The notes beneath the pieces were generated by a model. That model did not search any database and was not told where the DNA came from. It saw only the letters and a program-made list of their open reading frames with translations. From Synergistaceae bacterium (GTDB lineage Bacteria; Synergistota; Synergistia; Synergistales; Aminobacteriaceae), in assembly GCA_017470485.1 (NCBI GenBank), contig JAFUYQ010000030.1, positions 39,663 through 103,662 on the forward strand: a DNA stretch of 64,000 bases, written 5' to 3'. This document shows positions 1 through 9,085 of this stretch, one piece after another. Positions within the stretch are counted from its first letter, which is position 1. Every line of letters starts with the position of its first letter. The translations under genes and the position numbers were made by a program.

Positions 1-55
1 GTAGAGCACCGGACTTTTAATCCGGGTGTCGCGGGTTCAAGTCCCGCGCGATTCA
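1..55 (+). tRNA. tRNA-Lys (TTT), 5' end missing
   Basis: The window opens inside this tRNA, so the 5' acceptor strand and part of the D arm are missing. The anticodon stem CCGGA/TCCGG encloses a loop reading CTTTTAA, giving anticodon TTT (lysine). A T arm GCGGG-TTCAAGT-CCCGC follows, then a 7-nt acceptor strand and an A discriminator at 55. No CCA is encoded. Confidence 0.93.
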
Positions 56-69
56 CTAAAACAACAAAA

Positions 70-142
70 GGTCCCATCGTCCAGAGGCCGAGGACACAGC
101 CCTTTCAAGGCTGCGACGCGGGTTCGAATCCCGCTGGGATCG
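70..142 (+). tRNA. tRNA-Glu (TTC)
   Basis: Full cloverleaf: the acceptor strands GGTCCCA and TGGGATC pair with one G-T. The anticodon stem CAGCC/GGCTG encloses CTTTCAA, giving anticodon TTC (glutamate). The T loop is TTCGAAT. G142 is the discriminator and CCA is not encoded. It lies 14 bp after tRNA-Lys, presumably in one transcript. The RiPP-like locus starts about 70 bp downstream, so this tRNA is a plausible boundary for acquired DNA, though I saw no attachment-site repeat. Confidence 0.95.
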
Positions 143-179
143 CTGAGGTCTTAGTTTAGATCTTATATTTGTCCATCAG

Positions 180-221
180 AGTACTTGCTATGGAAGAAAG
201 GAGTATTTGCTATGGAAGAAA
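180..221 (+). repeat. 20-bp tandem direct repeat over the leader and start of the small peptide gene
   Basis: Positions 180-199 and 202-221 are the same 20-mer with one C/T difference, repeating at a 22-bp period. Each copy contains an ATG (190 and 212). The 3' end of the first copy supplies the GAAAGGAG ribosome binding site for the ATG in the second. Because 22 is not a multiple of three, the first ATG opens a different frame. This looks like a local duplication that made or rebuilt the translation start. Confidence 0.75.
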
Positions 222-352
222 AAAAGCTTACCGAACATTCCCCTGTAAAATATCAAAAGCCTGTTGTGTTGCTTTCCAGTAAAGGTCATGCGCCTTTTAG
301 TTTGTCCTGCAAGGGCGGCATGGCTAATTGTCTGCATTGCCGCGAAGCGTAA
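212..352 (+). CDS. Putative RiPP precursor peptide, 46 aa, three C-terminal cysteines
   Basis: Short ORF with a strong ribosome binding site (GAAAGGAG, about 8 nt before the ATG). The N-terminal part is charged and contains KYQKPVVLL, a Lys-Tyr-x-Lys-Pro leader style common in small radical-SAM-modified peptides of anaerobes. The C-terminal part is a Gly/Cys core with Cys33, Cys40 and Cys43 in the motif SCKGGMANCLHCREA. A radical SAM/SPASM protein with an N-terminal leader-binding-like region follows 84 bp downstream on the same strand. Precursor status is inferred from size, composition and context; I do not recognise a named family, and a thioether (ranthipeptide- or sactipeptide-like) product is only a guess. 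It could also be a non-RiPP small protein. Confidence 0.7.
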   Translation: MEEKKLTEHSPVKYQKPVVLLSSKGHAPFSLSCKGGMANCLHCREA

Positions 353-436
353 TTTGAATGTAAAGCGCTCGTGTCCGGTAGTGTTTTTGTTGACGTGAGC
401 GTTTTCTCCTTAAAATGGCAGAGAAAGGAGTTTTGC

Positions 437-1882
437 GTGACGTACTATTCGTTGAAGTCTGATTGTTATGTCAGAGCTTACGGTGAGATAGGGTACATTT
501 CCCGGCCGCTTGTAGGTATAGATAAGATTACAGATTCAATCGGTGCTGTTTTTCTCAGTAAGCCTCAGTACACGCCAATATACATTGATGATATGGTGAA
601 ATCATTGACGGGCAACTTTGATGGCGTTGAAGAGACTGAGCTGAAAGAAGATGCTGTTTCTTTCTATAACGACTTGTACGAAGACGGTTTCCTGAATGTC
701 GGCAGAACACCACAAGATGTAGCAGACTCCTGCTTTGTTTATTCTACCCTCAAAGGAAAAAGCGCGTACAGTGATGGGTACGTTACTGATGTTTCATCTG
801 AAAAATTCCTTAGCGACTACTCAAAGAAAAGACCCTTCTTGTTCACTTTTCACATAGAGCTGACCAGCAAATGCAACGAGCGTTGTGTTCACTGTTACAT
901 ACCCCATGAATGCAAGAACACTGACATTGAGCATGACCTGATGATAAAAGCCCTAAACCAGTGTAAAGAAATGGGCGTTATGAATATTGTGTTTTCCGGC
1001 GGAGAACCCATGACGCACCCTAATTTCTGTGAGTTTCTGCGGTACGCTAAAGACTTAGATTTCAACGTTACCGTACTGTCGAACCTGACTTTGCTGAACG
1101 ATGAAATTCTGAGCGCGTTAAAGTATAGGCATACGTCTTGCGTCAACGTGTCTCTTTATTCAATGAATTCAGAGATTCACGATTCGATTACCACAGTCAA
1201 TGGATCTTTTATCAGAACAAAAAGCAACATTCTCCGGCTTATAGACAACAACGTTGCCGTTCAAATCAACTGTCCAGTGATGAAGCAGAACCAGTCGACA
1301 TTTCATGACGTGATATTGTGGGGGCATGAGCACAAGTGCGCTGTGATTCTGGATTATTTAATCATGGCGAGAAGTGATAGGTCTGTCGATAATCTCGAAC
1401 ACCGGTTAACAACGGAAGAAATCGAGTCAGTACTTGAAAGAATAGCTCAAAATGATGTAACCATACAGTCAAATATCAAGTCCGGCATCTACCAAAGCAA
1501 GCTGTCATCGGGAAGCATTGACCCTGATGAACGTGTTTGCGGAGTGGCATTATCTACTATGTGTATGGTCGCGAACGGCAATGTATATCCTTGCGCTGGC
1601 TGGCAGAAATATATCTGTGGGAATATCAATGACTCCTCATTGCAAGAGATATGGACTAGTTCACCGGCAATAAATTTTTTGAGACAGCTGCGATTGAGGG
1701 ATTTTAAGAAATGTCTGGGCTGCGAGGACAAAAAATACTGCCTCATGTGCATAAGCCGAAATTCCAACGAAAGCAAAACAGGAAGCGTGTTTGATGTTCC
1801 TCAAATTACGTGTGAGGCAGCGCACATTCAGCATCAAGTTTTTAAGGTAGCGAGTAAAAAGTTTTCTCACTTAGTGCCTTGA
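437..1882 (+). CDS. Radical SAM/SPASM peptide maturase with N-terminal RRE-like domain
   Basis: About 481 aa. Residues 1-95 resemble a PqqD-like RiPP recognition element, the fold that binds precursor leaders. Cys146, Cys150 and Cys153 form the CX3CX2C cluster motif (KCNERCVHC) of radical SAM enzymes, followed by a Gly-rich SAM-contact segment (FSGGEP). The last 115 residues hold a SPASM-type set of cysteines (CGVALSTMC, YPCAGW, CLGCEDKKYCLMC) for auxiliary [4Fe-4S] clusters. An in-frame GTG exists at 371, but the GTG at 437 has AGAAAGGAG 6 nt upstream and removes a non-homologous tail, so I chose 437. The likely substrate is the Cys-rich peptide just upstream. No exporter or protease gene is adjacent before clpB. 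Confidence 0.9.
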   Translation: MTYYSLKSDCYVRAYGEIGYISRPLVGIDKITDSIGAVFLSKPQYTPIYIDDMVKSLTGNFDGVEETELKEDAVSFYNDLYEDGFLNVGRTPQDVADSCFVYSTLKGKSAYSDGYVTDVSSEKFLSDYSKKRPFLFTFHIELTSKCNERCVHCYIPHECKNTDIEHDLMIKALNQCKEMGVMNIVFSGGEPMTHPNFCEFLRYAKDLDFNVTVLSNLTLLNDEILSALKYRHTSCVNVSLYSMNSEIHDSITTVNGSFIRTKSNILRLIDNNVAVQINCPVMKQNQSTFHDVILWGHEHKCAVILDYLIMARSDRSVDNLEHRLTTEEIESVLERIAQNDVTIQSNIKSGIYQSKLSSGSIDPDERVCGVALSTMCMVANGNVYPCAGWQKYICGNINDSSLQEIWTSSPAINFLRQLRLRDFKKCLGCEDKKYCLMCISRNSNESKTGSVFDVPQITCEAAHIQHQVFKVASKKFSHLVP

Positions 1883-1895
1883 TTGGCAAACACAC

Positions 1896-1924
1896 AAAAG
1901 AGGCCCGAAAGCCTCCTTTGTTTT
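1896..1924. terminator. Bidirectional terminator between the maturase gene and clpB
   Basis: GAGGC-CCGAAA-GCCTC stem-loop with a T-rich tail on the plus strand and a TTTT tail on the minus strand. It serves two convergent genes. Confidence 0.8.
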
Positions 1925-1931
1925 GTCTGTC

Positions 1932-4544
1932 CTATGCGAACGAGAACACGAGATTCCCTGACCTCACTCCGATATTAACGACCGTCTTCTCCTTAATGCC
2001 TCCGCCGATTAAAGCCCTTGCGAGTTTCGTCTCAACCTGATGAGTAATGTACCTCTTCAGCGGTCTTGCTCCGTAAACAGGATCATATCCAGCCTCAGCA
2101 ATGAATTTCAATGCCTCATCGGAGAATTTCAGCTCAATCTGCCTGTCCGCTAATCTCTCCTGAAGATGTCCGATTAGAATCTTCACGATTTCCTTCACTT
2201 CGTCTTCGCTCAAAGGCTTGAAGAACACGATATCATCAACCCTGTTGAGGAACTCTGGCCGGAAATTCTCGCGCAGGCTCTGCATTACTTCCTCGCGTGT
2301 GTGCGCCGGTATAGCTCCATCTGTAATCCCCTCGATTAACGCCTGTGAACCTAAATTGCTCGTCATTATTATTACAGTATTCTTGAAGTCAACTACATGG
2401 CCGTGAGAATCCGTTATTCTTCCGTCATCAAGCACCTGTAACAAGATATTGAAGACATCAGGGTGAGCCTTCTCGATTTCGTCGAACAGTATGACACTGT
2501 AGGGTCTGCGCCTTACTGCCTCCGTTAGCTGGCCGCCCTCATCAAATCCAACATAGCCGGGAGGTGCGCCTACAAGTCTTTAGACAGAATGCTTCTCCAT
2601 GTACACGCTCATGTCAATTCTGACCATGTTGTCCTCAGAATCGAATAACGCTTCAGCAAGAGTTCTCGCAAGTTCGGTCTTGCCTACGCCGGTAGGCCCC
2701 AAGAAGATGAATGAGCCAATCGGGCGTTTAGGGTCTTTGATTCCGCTCCTTGCCCTTAGAACAGCATCGGCAACAAGCTGAACAGCCTCGTCCTGACCAA
2801 CTACACGCTGATGAAGAATCTCATCGAGTTTGAGGAGTTTTTCGCGTTCGCCCTCAAGCAGTCTTGTTACCGGGATTCCTGTCCATCTGCTCACAATGTC
2901 GGCAATCTCATCATCAGTAACTTCCTCGCGGAGAAGTTTATTCTCACTTGAGCCCTTGAGAATATCAGCCCTCTTATCCTCCTGACCGGCTAAAACTTTC
3001 TGAAGTCTCGGCAGTTCATCATTCTGAAGTTCGGACGCAAGTTCCCAGTTGCCTTCGCGCTGTGCCCTGTCGATTTTGGCTTTTGTGTCCTCAATCTGCC
3101 GTCTGTAATCCTGTATGTCAGCAATAGCTTTCTTCTCGTTCTCGTATTGAGTCCTTAACGTCTCAGCTTCAGCCTCAGCCTCCTGAAGTTCCTTCTGCAA
3201 TACTTTCAGGCGTTCCTTCGAGGCTTCATCTTCCTCATGTTTCAGCGAGACTTCCTCAATTTTAAGCTGCATGACTTTCCTTGAGGCCGCGTCAAGTTCT
3301 GAGGGCTGTGAATCAATTTCAGTCCTTATCATCGCACATGCCTCGTCAACCAAGTCAATAGCCTTATCGGGAAGAAATCTGTTAGTTATGTACCTGTTCG
3401 ACAAAACCGCAGCAGCTACAAGCGCGTTATCGCGTATAACAACTCCGTGATGAACCTGCAGCTTCTCGCGTATTCCCCTGAGAATTGATATTGTGTCCTC
3501 AACAGTGGGCTGTTCAACGTCAACAGTCTGGAATCTTCGCGCTAATGCCGCGTCCTTCTCGATGTACTTTCTGTATTCGTCATTAGTCGTTGCGCCTATG
3601 CAGTGAAGTTCACCGCGAGCCAGCATGGGTTTAAGCATGTTTCCGGCATCGACAGCACCTTCGGCGGCTCCTGCCCCGACAATCGTGTGCAGCTCATCAA
3701 TGAATAATATTATTCTTCCGTCGCTGTTCTTAATCTCATTGAGTACGGCCTTCAAGCGTTCCTCAAATTCGCCCCTGTACTTTGCTCCGGCGATTAACGA
3801 CCCCATGTCCAGCGCGAAGACTGTACGTTCTTTGAGGCCTTCGGGGACATCACCCCTTACGATTCTTTGAGCCAAGCCCTCAACTATTGCGGTTTTACCG
3901 ACACCGGGATCACCGATTAAGACGGGATTATTTTTAGTTTTACGCGATAGGATTCGGATAACTCTTCTGATTTCGTCATCACGTCCGATTACGGGGTCAA
4001 GTTTATTGTTTCTGGCGGCTTGAACTAAATCGCGCCCGTATTTTTCGAGTGCCTCGTAAGTAGCTTCAGGGTCTGCGCTCTGAACCCTCTGCGAACCTCT
4101 GACATCGTTCAGCGTTTTAAGGAATCTTTCTTCAGTGAGGCCGTAGCGTGCAAATATTCTTCCGCACGGAGTTTTATTGCCTTCCGAGAGCATTGCCAAG
4201 AATAAATGTTCAACGGAAATATATTCGTCCTTTAATGATTTAGCGCGTTCCTCAGCATGGGCAAAAAGACGTTCGAGCCTCTGAGTAATGTAAATTTTTC
4301 CCTGTTCAGTTCCCGAACCTGTTACTCTCGGAAGTTTCGAGAGTTCATCGTCTACTGCCCTGAGGATTTCGGCTGTATCAATATTCATTCTTCTGAGAAG
4401 CTGGGGGATTAAGCCCTCCGAATCCCTGAGCATTGCCGATAATAAGTGTTCGCAGTCAACCTGCTGATGATTGTATTCTGACGCTATAGCCTGTGAATTG
4501 GCTAATGCTTCCTGACTTTTTCTCGTTAATCTGTTCATGTCCAT
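1932..4544 (-). pseudogene. clpB: ClpB disaggregase, interrupted by an in-frame stop
   Basis: The gene would encode about 870 aa, the normal ClpB length. Visible in order: an N-terminal repeat domain, the first AAA+ module (Walker [11 protein letters not shown]), a long coiled-coil middle domain, then the second module (Walker [11 protein letters not shown]). Translation stops at codon 655 (TAA at 2580-2582), where the family has Ser in HSVSRLVG. The frame then continues intact ([11 protein letters not shown], Walker [10 protein letters not shown]) to the natural C-terminus, so the lesion is one substitution (TCA to TAA) with no frameshift. The product would lack Walker B and the sensors of the second ATPase. 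The ATG at 4544 is the start; an earlier in-frame ATG at 4589 lies upstream of the predicted -10 box. A sequencing or assembly error is possible. Confidence 0.9.
2580..2582 (-). other. Premature TAA codon in clpB
   Basis: Reads TAA on the minus strand between codons for HSV and RLVG, where ClpB proteins carry serine. A single C-to-A change explains it. The reading frame on both sides is conserved. Confidence 0.9.
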
Positions 4545-4578
4545 TTTCAATTTCACTCCCTTTAACCAAACTTGACTA

Positions 4579-4606
4579 ATTATATCCAAGAATTTTTTTA
4601 TTGCAA
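4579..4606 (-). promoter_or_regulatory. Predicted sigma70-type promoter of clpB
   Basis: On the minus strand, TTGCAA (4601-4606) and TATAAT (4579-4584) are separated by 16 bp. Transcription would begin near 4572, consistent with the GGGAG site and ATG at 4544. I saw no CIRCE-type inverted repeat. Confidence 0.6.
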
Positions 4607-4630
4607 GAAAGAATTTCTTTAATGTCAGGT

Positions 4631-4660
4631 TTGACGCGGATATAGACTTTGCATTAATAT
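4631..4660 (+). promoter_or_regulatory. Possible promoter of araA-araD
   Basis: TTGACG (4631-4636) and TAATAT (4655-4660) are 18 bp apart, about 45 bp before the araA start. The -10 is weak (4 of 6). No clear operator is visible. Confidence 0.4.
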
Positions 4661-4703
4661 ATCGCTGTCCAATTTAATACCGCAAAAAAGGAGAAGATTT
4701 ATC

Positions 4704-6179
4704 ATGAACCTTAAGGATTATGAGTTCTGGTTTGTCGTAGGAAGCCAGTATCTTTACGGCTCGGAAGTCCTCGAAACCGTTGCCAAGCGCGCTCAGGAAA
4801 TGGCCGACTCGCTTAACGCTTCAGGAAAATTACCCTGCAAAATCATCTACAAAGTTACCGCCAAAACGAATCAGGAAATCACTGACGTTATCCGCAATGC
4901 CAACCATGACACTAAATGCGCCGGAATCATCACTTGGTGCCACACCTTCAGCCCCTCGAAAATGTGGATTAACGGCCTCGCTAACCTCCAGAAAGCATGG
5001 TGCCACTTCGCTACACAGTACAACCGCGAAATTCCTAACGATGAAATCGACATGGACTTCATGAATCTTAATCAGGCAGCTCACGGCGACAGAGAACACG
5101 GATTCATCGGCGCAAGACTCAGAGCCTCTCGCAAAATTATCGCCGGTTACTGGCAGGATTCTGACGTTCAGGAAAAACTCGGCAAATGGATGCGTTCGGC
5201 AGCCGGCGCGGAGTTCTCGAAGTCGCTGAAGGTCATGCGTTTCGGCGATAACATGCGCGAAGTTGCAGTTACCGAAGGCGACAAGGTAGAAGTTCAGATG
5301 AAATTAGGCTGGCAGGTCAATACTTGGCCGGTCGGGAAACTCGCCGAAGTCATGAATGCCGTTACTGAGTCGGAAGTGGACGCTCTCATGAAGGAGTATG
5401 AATCACTCTATGACATGGCCACTGACAACATCGAGGCAGTACGCTATCAGGCCCGCGAGGAAATCGCCATCAAAAAAATGCTCGACGCTGAGGGCTGCAA
5501 GGCGTTCTCGAACACATTCCAAGATCTTTACGGAATGAGGCAGCTGCCGGGCATTGCAACTCAGCATTTACTCGCCACAGGCTACGGCTACGGCGCAGAG
5601 GGCGACTGGAAAGTCTCAGCAATGACCGCAATCATTAAGTTCATGACCGAAGGACAGAAGGGCGGTTCGGCATTCATGGAGGATTATACATATCACCTCG
5701 TGCCGGGAAGCGAGTACAGTCTCGGCGCACACATGCTCGAAGTATGCCCCTCAGTCGCGGCCGCAAAGCCCAGAATTGAAGTCCACCCTCTCGGAATCGG
5801 CGGCAAGGAAGACCCTGCAAGACTCGTTTTTGAGGGACATGAGGGCAAGGCTGTCGTCGTAAGTCTCGTTGACATGGGCGGAAGACTTCGCCTAATCTGT
5901 CAGGACATCGAGTGCGTTAAACCCATCATGCCCATGCCTAACCTGCCTGTTGCCCGTGTAATGTGGCAGGCCATGCCCAACCTCAAAACCGGCCTCGAAT
6001 GCTGGATACTCGCAGGCGGCGCACATCATACCGTTCTGAGCTATGACGTTGACGCTGAACAGATGAGAGACTGGGCAAGGATTATGGATATTGAGTTCGT
6101 CCACATCGGCAAGGATACTACAACTGAGAGCCTTGAACATGATTTGTTCCTCTCGGACATTGCTTGGAAGCTGAAGTAA
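4704..6179 (+). CDS. araA: L-arabinose isomerase
   Basis: Converts L-arabinose to L-ribulose in the cytoplasm, a metal-dependent step at the head of arabinose catabolism. The 491-aa length is close to the family norm of about 500. Recognisable family segments include FWFVVGSQYLYG near the N-terminus, WCHTFSPSKMWI around residue 80, and the active-site region FMEDYTYHLVPG. The ATG follows AAAAAAGGAGAAG. araD starts 3 bp after the stop, so the two form an operon. The ribulokinase gene (araB) that normally completes the set is not in this window. Confidence 0.96.
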   Translation: MNLKDYEFWFVVGSQYLYGSEVLETVAKRAQEMADSLNASGKLPCKIIYKVTAKTNQEITDVIRNANHDTKCAGIITWCHTFSPSKMWINGLANLQKAWCHFATQYNREIPNDEIDMDFMNLNQAAHGDREHGFIGARLRASRKIIAGYWQDSDVQEKLGKWMRSAAGAEFSKSLKVMRFGDNMREVAVTEGDKVEVQMKLGWQVNTWPVGKLAEVMNAVTESEVDALMKEYESLYDMATDNIEAVRYQAREEIAIKKMLDAEGCKAFSNTFQDLYGMRQLPGIATQHLLATGYGYGAEGDWKVSAMTAIIKFMTEGQKGGSAFMEDYTYHLVPGSEYSLGAHMLEVCPSVAAAKPRIEVHPLGIGGKEDPARLVFEGHEGKAVVVSLVDMGGRLRLICQDIECVKPIMPMPNLPVARVMWQAMPNLKTGLECWILAGGAHHTVLSYDVDAEQMRDWARIMDIEFVHIGKDTTTESLEHDLFLSDIAWKLK

Positions 6180-6182
6180 GTC

Positions 6183-6884
6183 ATGATGCTCAAAGAATTA
6201 CGCGAAGAAGTTTACCGCGCCAACATGGAGCTTCCCGAACGCGGATTAGTCGTCTACACTTGGGGAAACGTCTCAGGAATTGACCGCCAAAAAGGCTTAA
6301 TCGTCATCAAACCGTCAGGTGTCGAATATGATGACTTAACGCCCGACAACTTGGTGATTGTTGACATGGACAACAAAATCGTTGAGGGAAATTTGAACCC
6401 TTCATCTGATACAAAAACTCATGTCGAACTCTATAAGTCATTCCCCGAAATCGGCGGTATCGTTCACACTCACAGCCCTCACGCTGTAGCTTGGGCGCAG
6501 GCCGGTAAGGACATTCCGTGTTACGGGACTACACACGCTGATTACTTCTACGGCTCCGTACCCTGCACAAGGAACTTGACCGCTCAGGAAGTCGATGAGG
6601 ATTACGAGCTTAACACCGGCAAAGTTATAGCTGAGACTTTCAGGGAAAGAAAGTTAGACCCTGTCGCTGTACCCTGTGTAATCTGCCGTAATCACGGGCC
6701 TTTCACTTGGGGGAAGAACGCCGCTAAAGCCGTTTATCATGCCGTAGTCCTTGAGGAGGTCGCAAAGATGGCCATGTATACGGTTACGATTGATGCCCAT
6801 GCTCCCGAAGCTCCTCAGTACGTTAAGGACAAGCATTACCTCAGAAAGCACGGGCCTAATGCGTATTACGGTCAGGGGAATTAG
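6183..6884 (+). CDS. araD: L-ribulose-5-phosphate 4-epimerase
   Basis: Class II aldolase/adducin-family enzyme giving D-xylulose 5-phosphate for the pentose phosphate pathway. The 233-aa length matches bacterial AraD. The zinc-binding HTHSPHAVAWAQAG segment and the GTTHADYFYG segment, both typical of AraD, lie in the middle of the protein, and NHGPFTWG follows near residue 170. ATG codons at 6183 and 6186 are both usable. It sits 3 bp behind araA. Its 3' end overlaps the end of the convergent galM by 4 bp. Confidence 0.95.
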   Translation: MMLKELREEVYRANMELPERGLVVYTWGNVSGIDRQKGLIVIKPSGVEYDDLTPDNLVIVDMDNKIVEGNLNPSSDTKTHVELYKSFPEIGGIVHTHSPHAVAWAQAGKDIPCYGTTHADYFYGSVPCTRNLTAQEVDEDYELNTGKVIAETFRERKLDPVAVPCVICRNHGPFTWGKNAAKAVYHAVVLEEVAKMAMYTVTIDAHAPEAPQYVKDKHYLRKHGPNAYYGQGN

Positions 6885-7909
6885 CAGGTGAACCTGTAGT
6901 CAATGAATGAAGTTTTGAGCTGTCCGGCTCTGATTACACAATCGGGGAAGGACGGCTCATTTACTGCATTGGGGAACTGCTGGCACTCCATCGCGAAACC
7001 GTCAAAGCTGTTGTAGACTGCTCCGTTTTTCCCTTTAGCGAGGCCGATTTGATTCCCCGTGTAGAACTGCAACGCCGGCATGTCAGAATACACTTCAAGT
7101 TTTATGCCGGTTATATCCCCTTCGGCAGAGGCACAAAACGAACCGTTACCGGAAATCTCAAAGCAGTGGTCATATCCTCCTCCTGCATTGATTAATTCCG
7201 GCGAGTACGAATTTACACCGTCAATAATCCTCGCGGCCTCCCTGAAATCAAACGGAGTACCTTCAACATTAACGCAGGGCGCAAGCGCGAGTAATTCATC
7301 ATCTGCACGGCAATATCTTTCGGCATTGATTTTGACTTTGTGATTCATAATCGTACCCCTGCCGTGCCCGTTCAAGTTGAAGTAATTGTGATTGGTAATA
7401 CTCGCAGGGGTGTCCTTGTCGGAAATGTACTCGTACTTCATCGAGAGTTTTCCGTCAACGAATGATACTCTCACGGTCAGTGTGAAATTTCCCGGAAATC
7501 CCTCGTCAAGGTCAGGGCTGTTCAGCGTGAAAATCACTTCGTCATTCTCGCACTTCGAGTCAAAAACTCTTTTCCCGAATCCGTTGAAGCCCCCGTGCAA
7601 TGTATTGCGTCCGTCATTCTGGGGCAGCCTGTAGGTTACTTTGTTGAGAGTGAACTTACCTCCGGCGATTCTGTTCGCGTAACGCCCGATTGTCGCCCCG
7701 AAATTCCTCGTGTCATTGATGTATTCTTCGAGTGAATCGTAGCCGAGTGCAACATCATGAATCTTTCCGTCATTCCCGAAAACGTTAATCTCAAGAATCG
7801 CGCACCCGTATTCAGACATGACAACGCTCTGCCCCTTTTCGTCAATGAGCGTGTAATTGTATACTTTCCTTCCGTCCGGCATGACCCCGAACAAACTTTT
7901 TTCCGCCAT
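6881..7909 (-). CDS. galM: Aldose 1-epimerase (mutarotase)
   Basis: 342 aa. Interconverts alpha and beta anomers of aldoses, feeding the isomerase. Family features: GRYANRIAGGKF near residue 75, HGGFNGFGKRVFD, the catalytic-His segment NHNYFNLNG, and the C-terminal QFYTGNQIG plus a conserved Glu region (AMECQQFPNA). It is convergent with araD but borders the sugar-transporter genes, with which it shares a divergent upstream region (7910-8012). A role in handling imported arabinose or galactose is inferred from context. Confidence 0.93.
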   Translation of the reverse strand: MAEKSLFGVMPDGRKVYNYTLIDEKGQSVVMSEYGCAILEINVFGNDGKIHDVALGYDSLEEYINDTRNFGATIGRYANRIAGGKFTLNKVTYRLPQNDGRNTLHGGFNGFGKRVFDSKCENDEVIFTLNSPDLDEGFPGNFTLTVRVSFVDGKLSMKYEYISDKDTPASITNHNYFNLNGHGRGTIMNHKVKINAERYCRADDELLALAPCVNVEGTPFDFREAARIIDGVNSYSPELINAGGGYDHCFEISGNGSFCASAEGDITGIKLEVYSDMPALQFYTGNQIGLAKGKNGAVYNSFDGFAMECQQFPNAVNEPSFPDCVIRAGQLKTSFIDYRFTC

Positions 7910-8012
7910 GAATTTTTCCGCCCTTTCACAAATTGAATTTTACAGGTCTTTGGTGTAGCATTCTTTCATCACATTATACTCACTAAATTTAATACACGGA
8001 GGAATTGTATCC

Positions 8013-9005
8013 ATGAAAAAATTATTACTTCTCGCCCTCGCGCTCGTGTTAGCCGTATGCGTCTCGGCAGCAAGCGCAAAAGATGTCGTCATTGCGTTCT
8101 CGCAGATCGGTCAGGAATCAGACTGGCGCACCGCCAACACTGACGATTTACGCTCGGCAATCGAGAACCACGCAGGCTGGAAACTCGTCTATGATGACGG
8201 CCAGCAGAAGCAGGAGAATCAGATTAAGGCTCTCCGAAACTTCATCACCCAGAACGTTGACTACATACTCTTCACCGGCGTTGTCTCAACAGGCTGGGAC
8301 GAAGTCCTCAAGGAAGTCAACGAGGCCGAAATTCCCCTCCTCCTCATCGACCGTATCCCCGACTGCGCTGACAAGATTGATTACGTTGCGGCATTCGGCG
8401 GCGATTTCGTCGAGGAAGGAAGAAGACAGGTAGCTTGGGCAGGCGAATACCTCAAGAAAGCCGGAAGGGGCGATGAGGACGTGAACATCGTCATCATGGA
8501 AGGCACAACAGGCGCGTCAGCCCAGACCGGCAGAACCGAAGGAAACCTCAAGGCTCTCAAGGAATATCCTCACTTGAAGCTCGTCGGACAGCAGTCAGGA
8601 AACTTCACAAGGGCTGAGGGTCAGGCAGTAATGGAAAGCTGGCTGAAGTCAATCGACAAAATTGATGTCCTCATCGCTCAGAATGACGACATGGCACTCG
8701 GCGCGATTGACGCAATCAAGGCCGCCGGTAAAGTTCCCGGCAAGGACATCATCATCGTAGGGTGCGACAGCGTTAAGGCGGCATTTGACGCGATTGTGGC
8801 CGGAGAGATGAACTGCACTGTCGAATGCACACCGCTTTACGGAGCGTTCGTTGTCCCGACGATTGAGGCTCTTGAGCGCGGAGAGAAGTTCGACAAGACA
8901 GTCGTTCACCCCGAAGAGGGCGTGTTCGATGTTGACGGCGGCATAGATCTCGGAACAGTAAAGTCAGTGAAAGCCGCTGACGTTATTTCGCAGAGAAGAT
9001 ACTAA
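8013..9005 (+). CDS. Sugar ABC transporter substrate-binding protein (YtfQ-like)
   Basis: 330 aa, exported: residues 1-22 form a Sec signal peptide (MKKLLLLALALVLAVCVSAA) ending in an Ala-x-Ala site. The mature part is a type I periplasmic binding protein. It resembles E. coli YtfQ, the galactofuranose-binding protein, in FSQIGQESDWR, DDGQQKQENQIKALRNF, the ASAQTGRTEG hinge region and AQNDDMALGAIDAIK. The substrate is probably a furanose sugar, plausibly arabinofuranose given the araAD neighbours; that is inference. Translation starts after GGAGGAATTGT. A terminator-like hairpin separates it from the ATPase gene, which would give a higher level of binding protein than of the membrane complex. 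Confidence 0.9.
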   Translation: MKKLLLLALALVLAVCVSAASAKDVVIAFSQIGQESDWRTANTDDLRSAIENHAGWKLVYDDGQQKQENQIKALRNFITQNVDYILFTGVVSTGWDEVLKEVNEAEIPLLLIDRIPDCADKIDYVAAFGGDFVEEGRRQVAWAGEYLKKAGRGDEDVNIVIMEGTTGASAQTGRTEGNLKALKEYPHLKLVGQQSGNFTRAEGQAVMESWLKSIDKIDVLIAQNDDMALGAIDAIKAAGKVPGKDIIIVGCDSVKAAFDAIVAGEMNCTVECTPLYGAFVVPTIEALERGEKFDKTVVHPEEGVFDVDGGIDLGTVKSVKAADVISQRRY

Positions 9006-9023
9006 CCGAGCATGACAAAAAGG

Positions 9024-9060
9024 CAGGGCAGGAGGGCGAACTTCCGGCCCTGTTTTTTTT
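9024..9060 (+). terminator. Intra-operon terminator/attenuator after the binding-protein gene
   Basis: CAGGGC (9024-9029) pairs with GCCCTG (9047-9052), followed by eight T. It lies between the binding-protein and ATPase genes, so partial read-through would set their expression ratio. Confidence 0.8.
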
Positions 9061-9085
9061 GACAAGGCGGAAGGAGGAATTACAG

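Noticed and set aside
70..2000. Integrative element attached at tRNA-Glu
   Set aside because: No integrase and no repeat of the tRNA 3' end was found downstream, so only the tRNA-adjacent position supports it.
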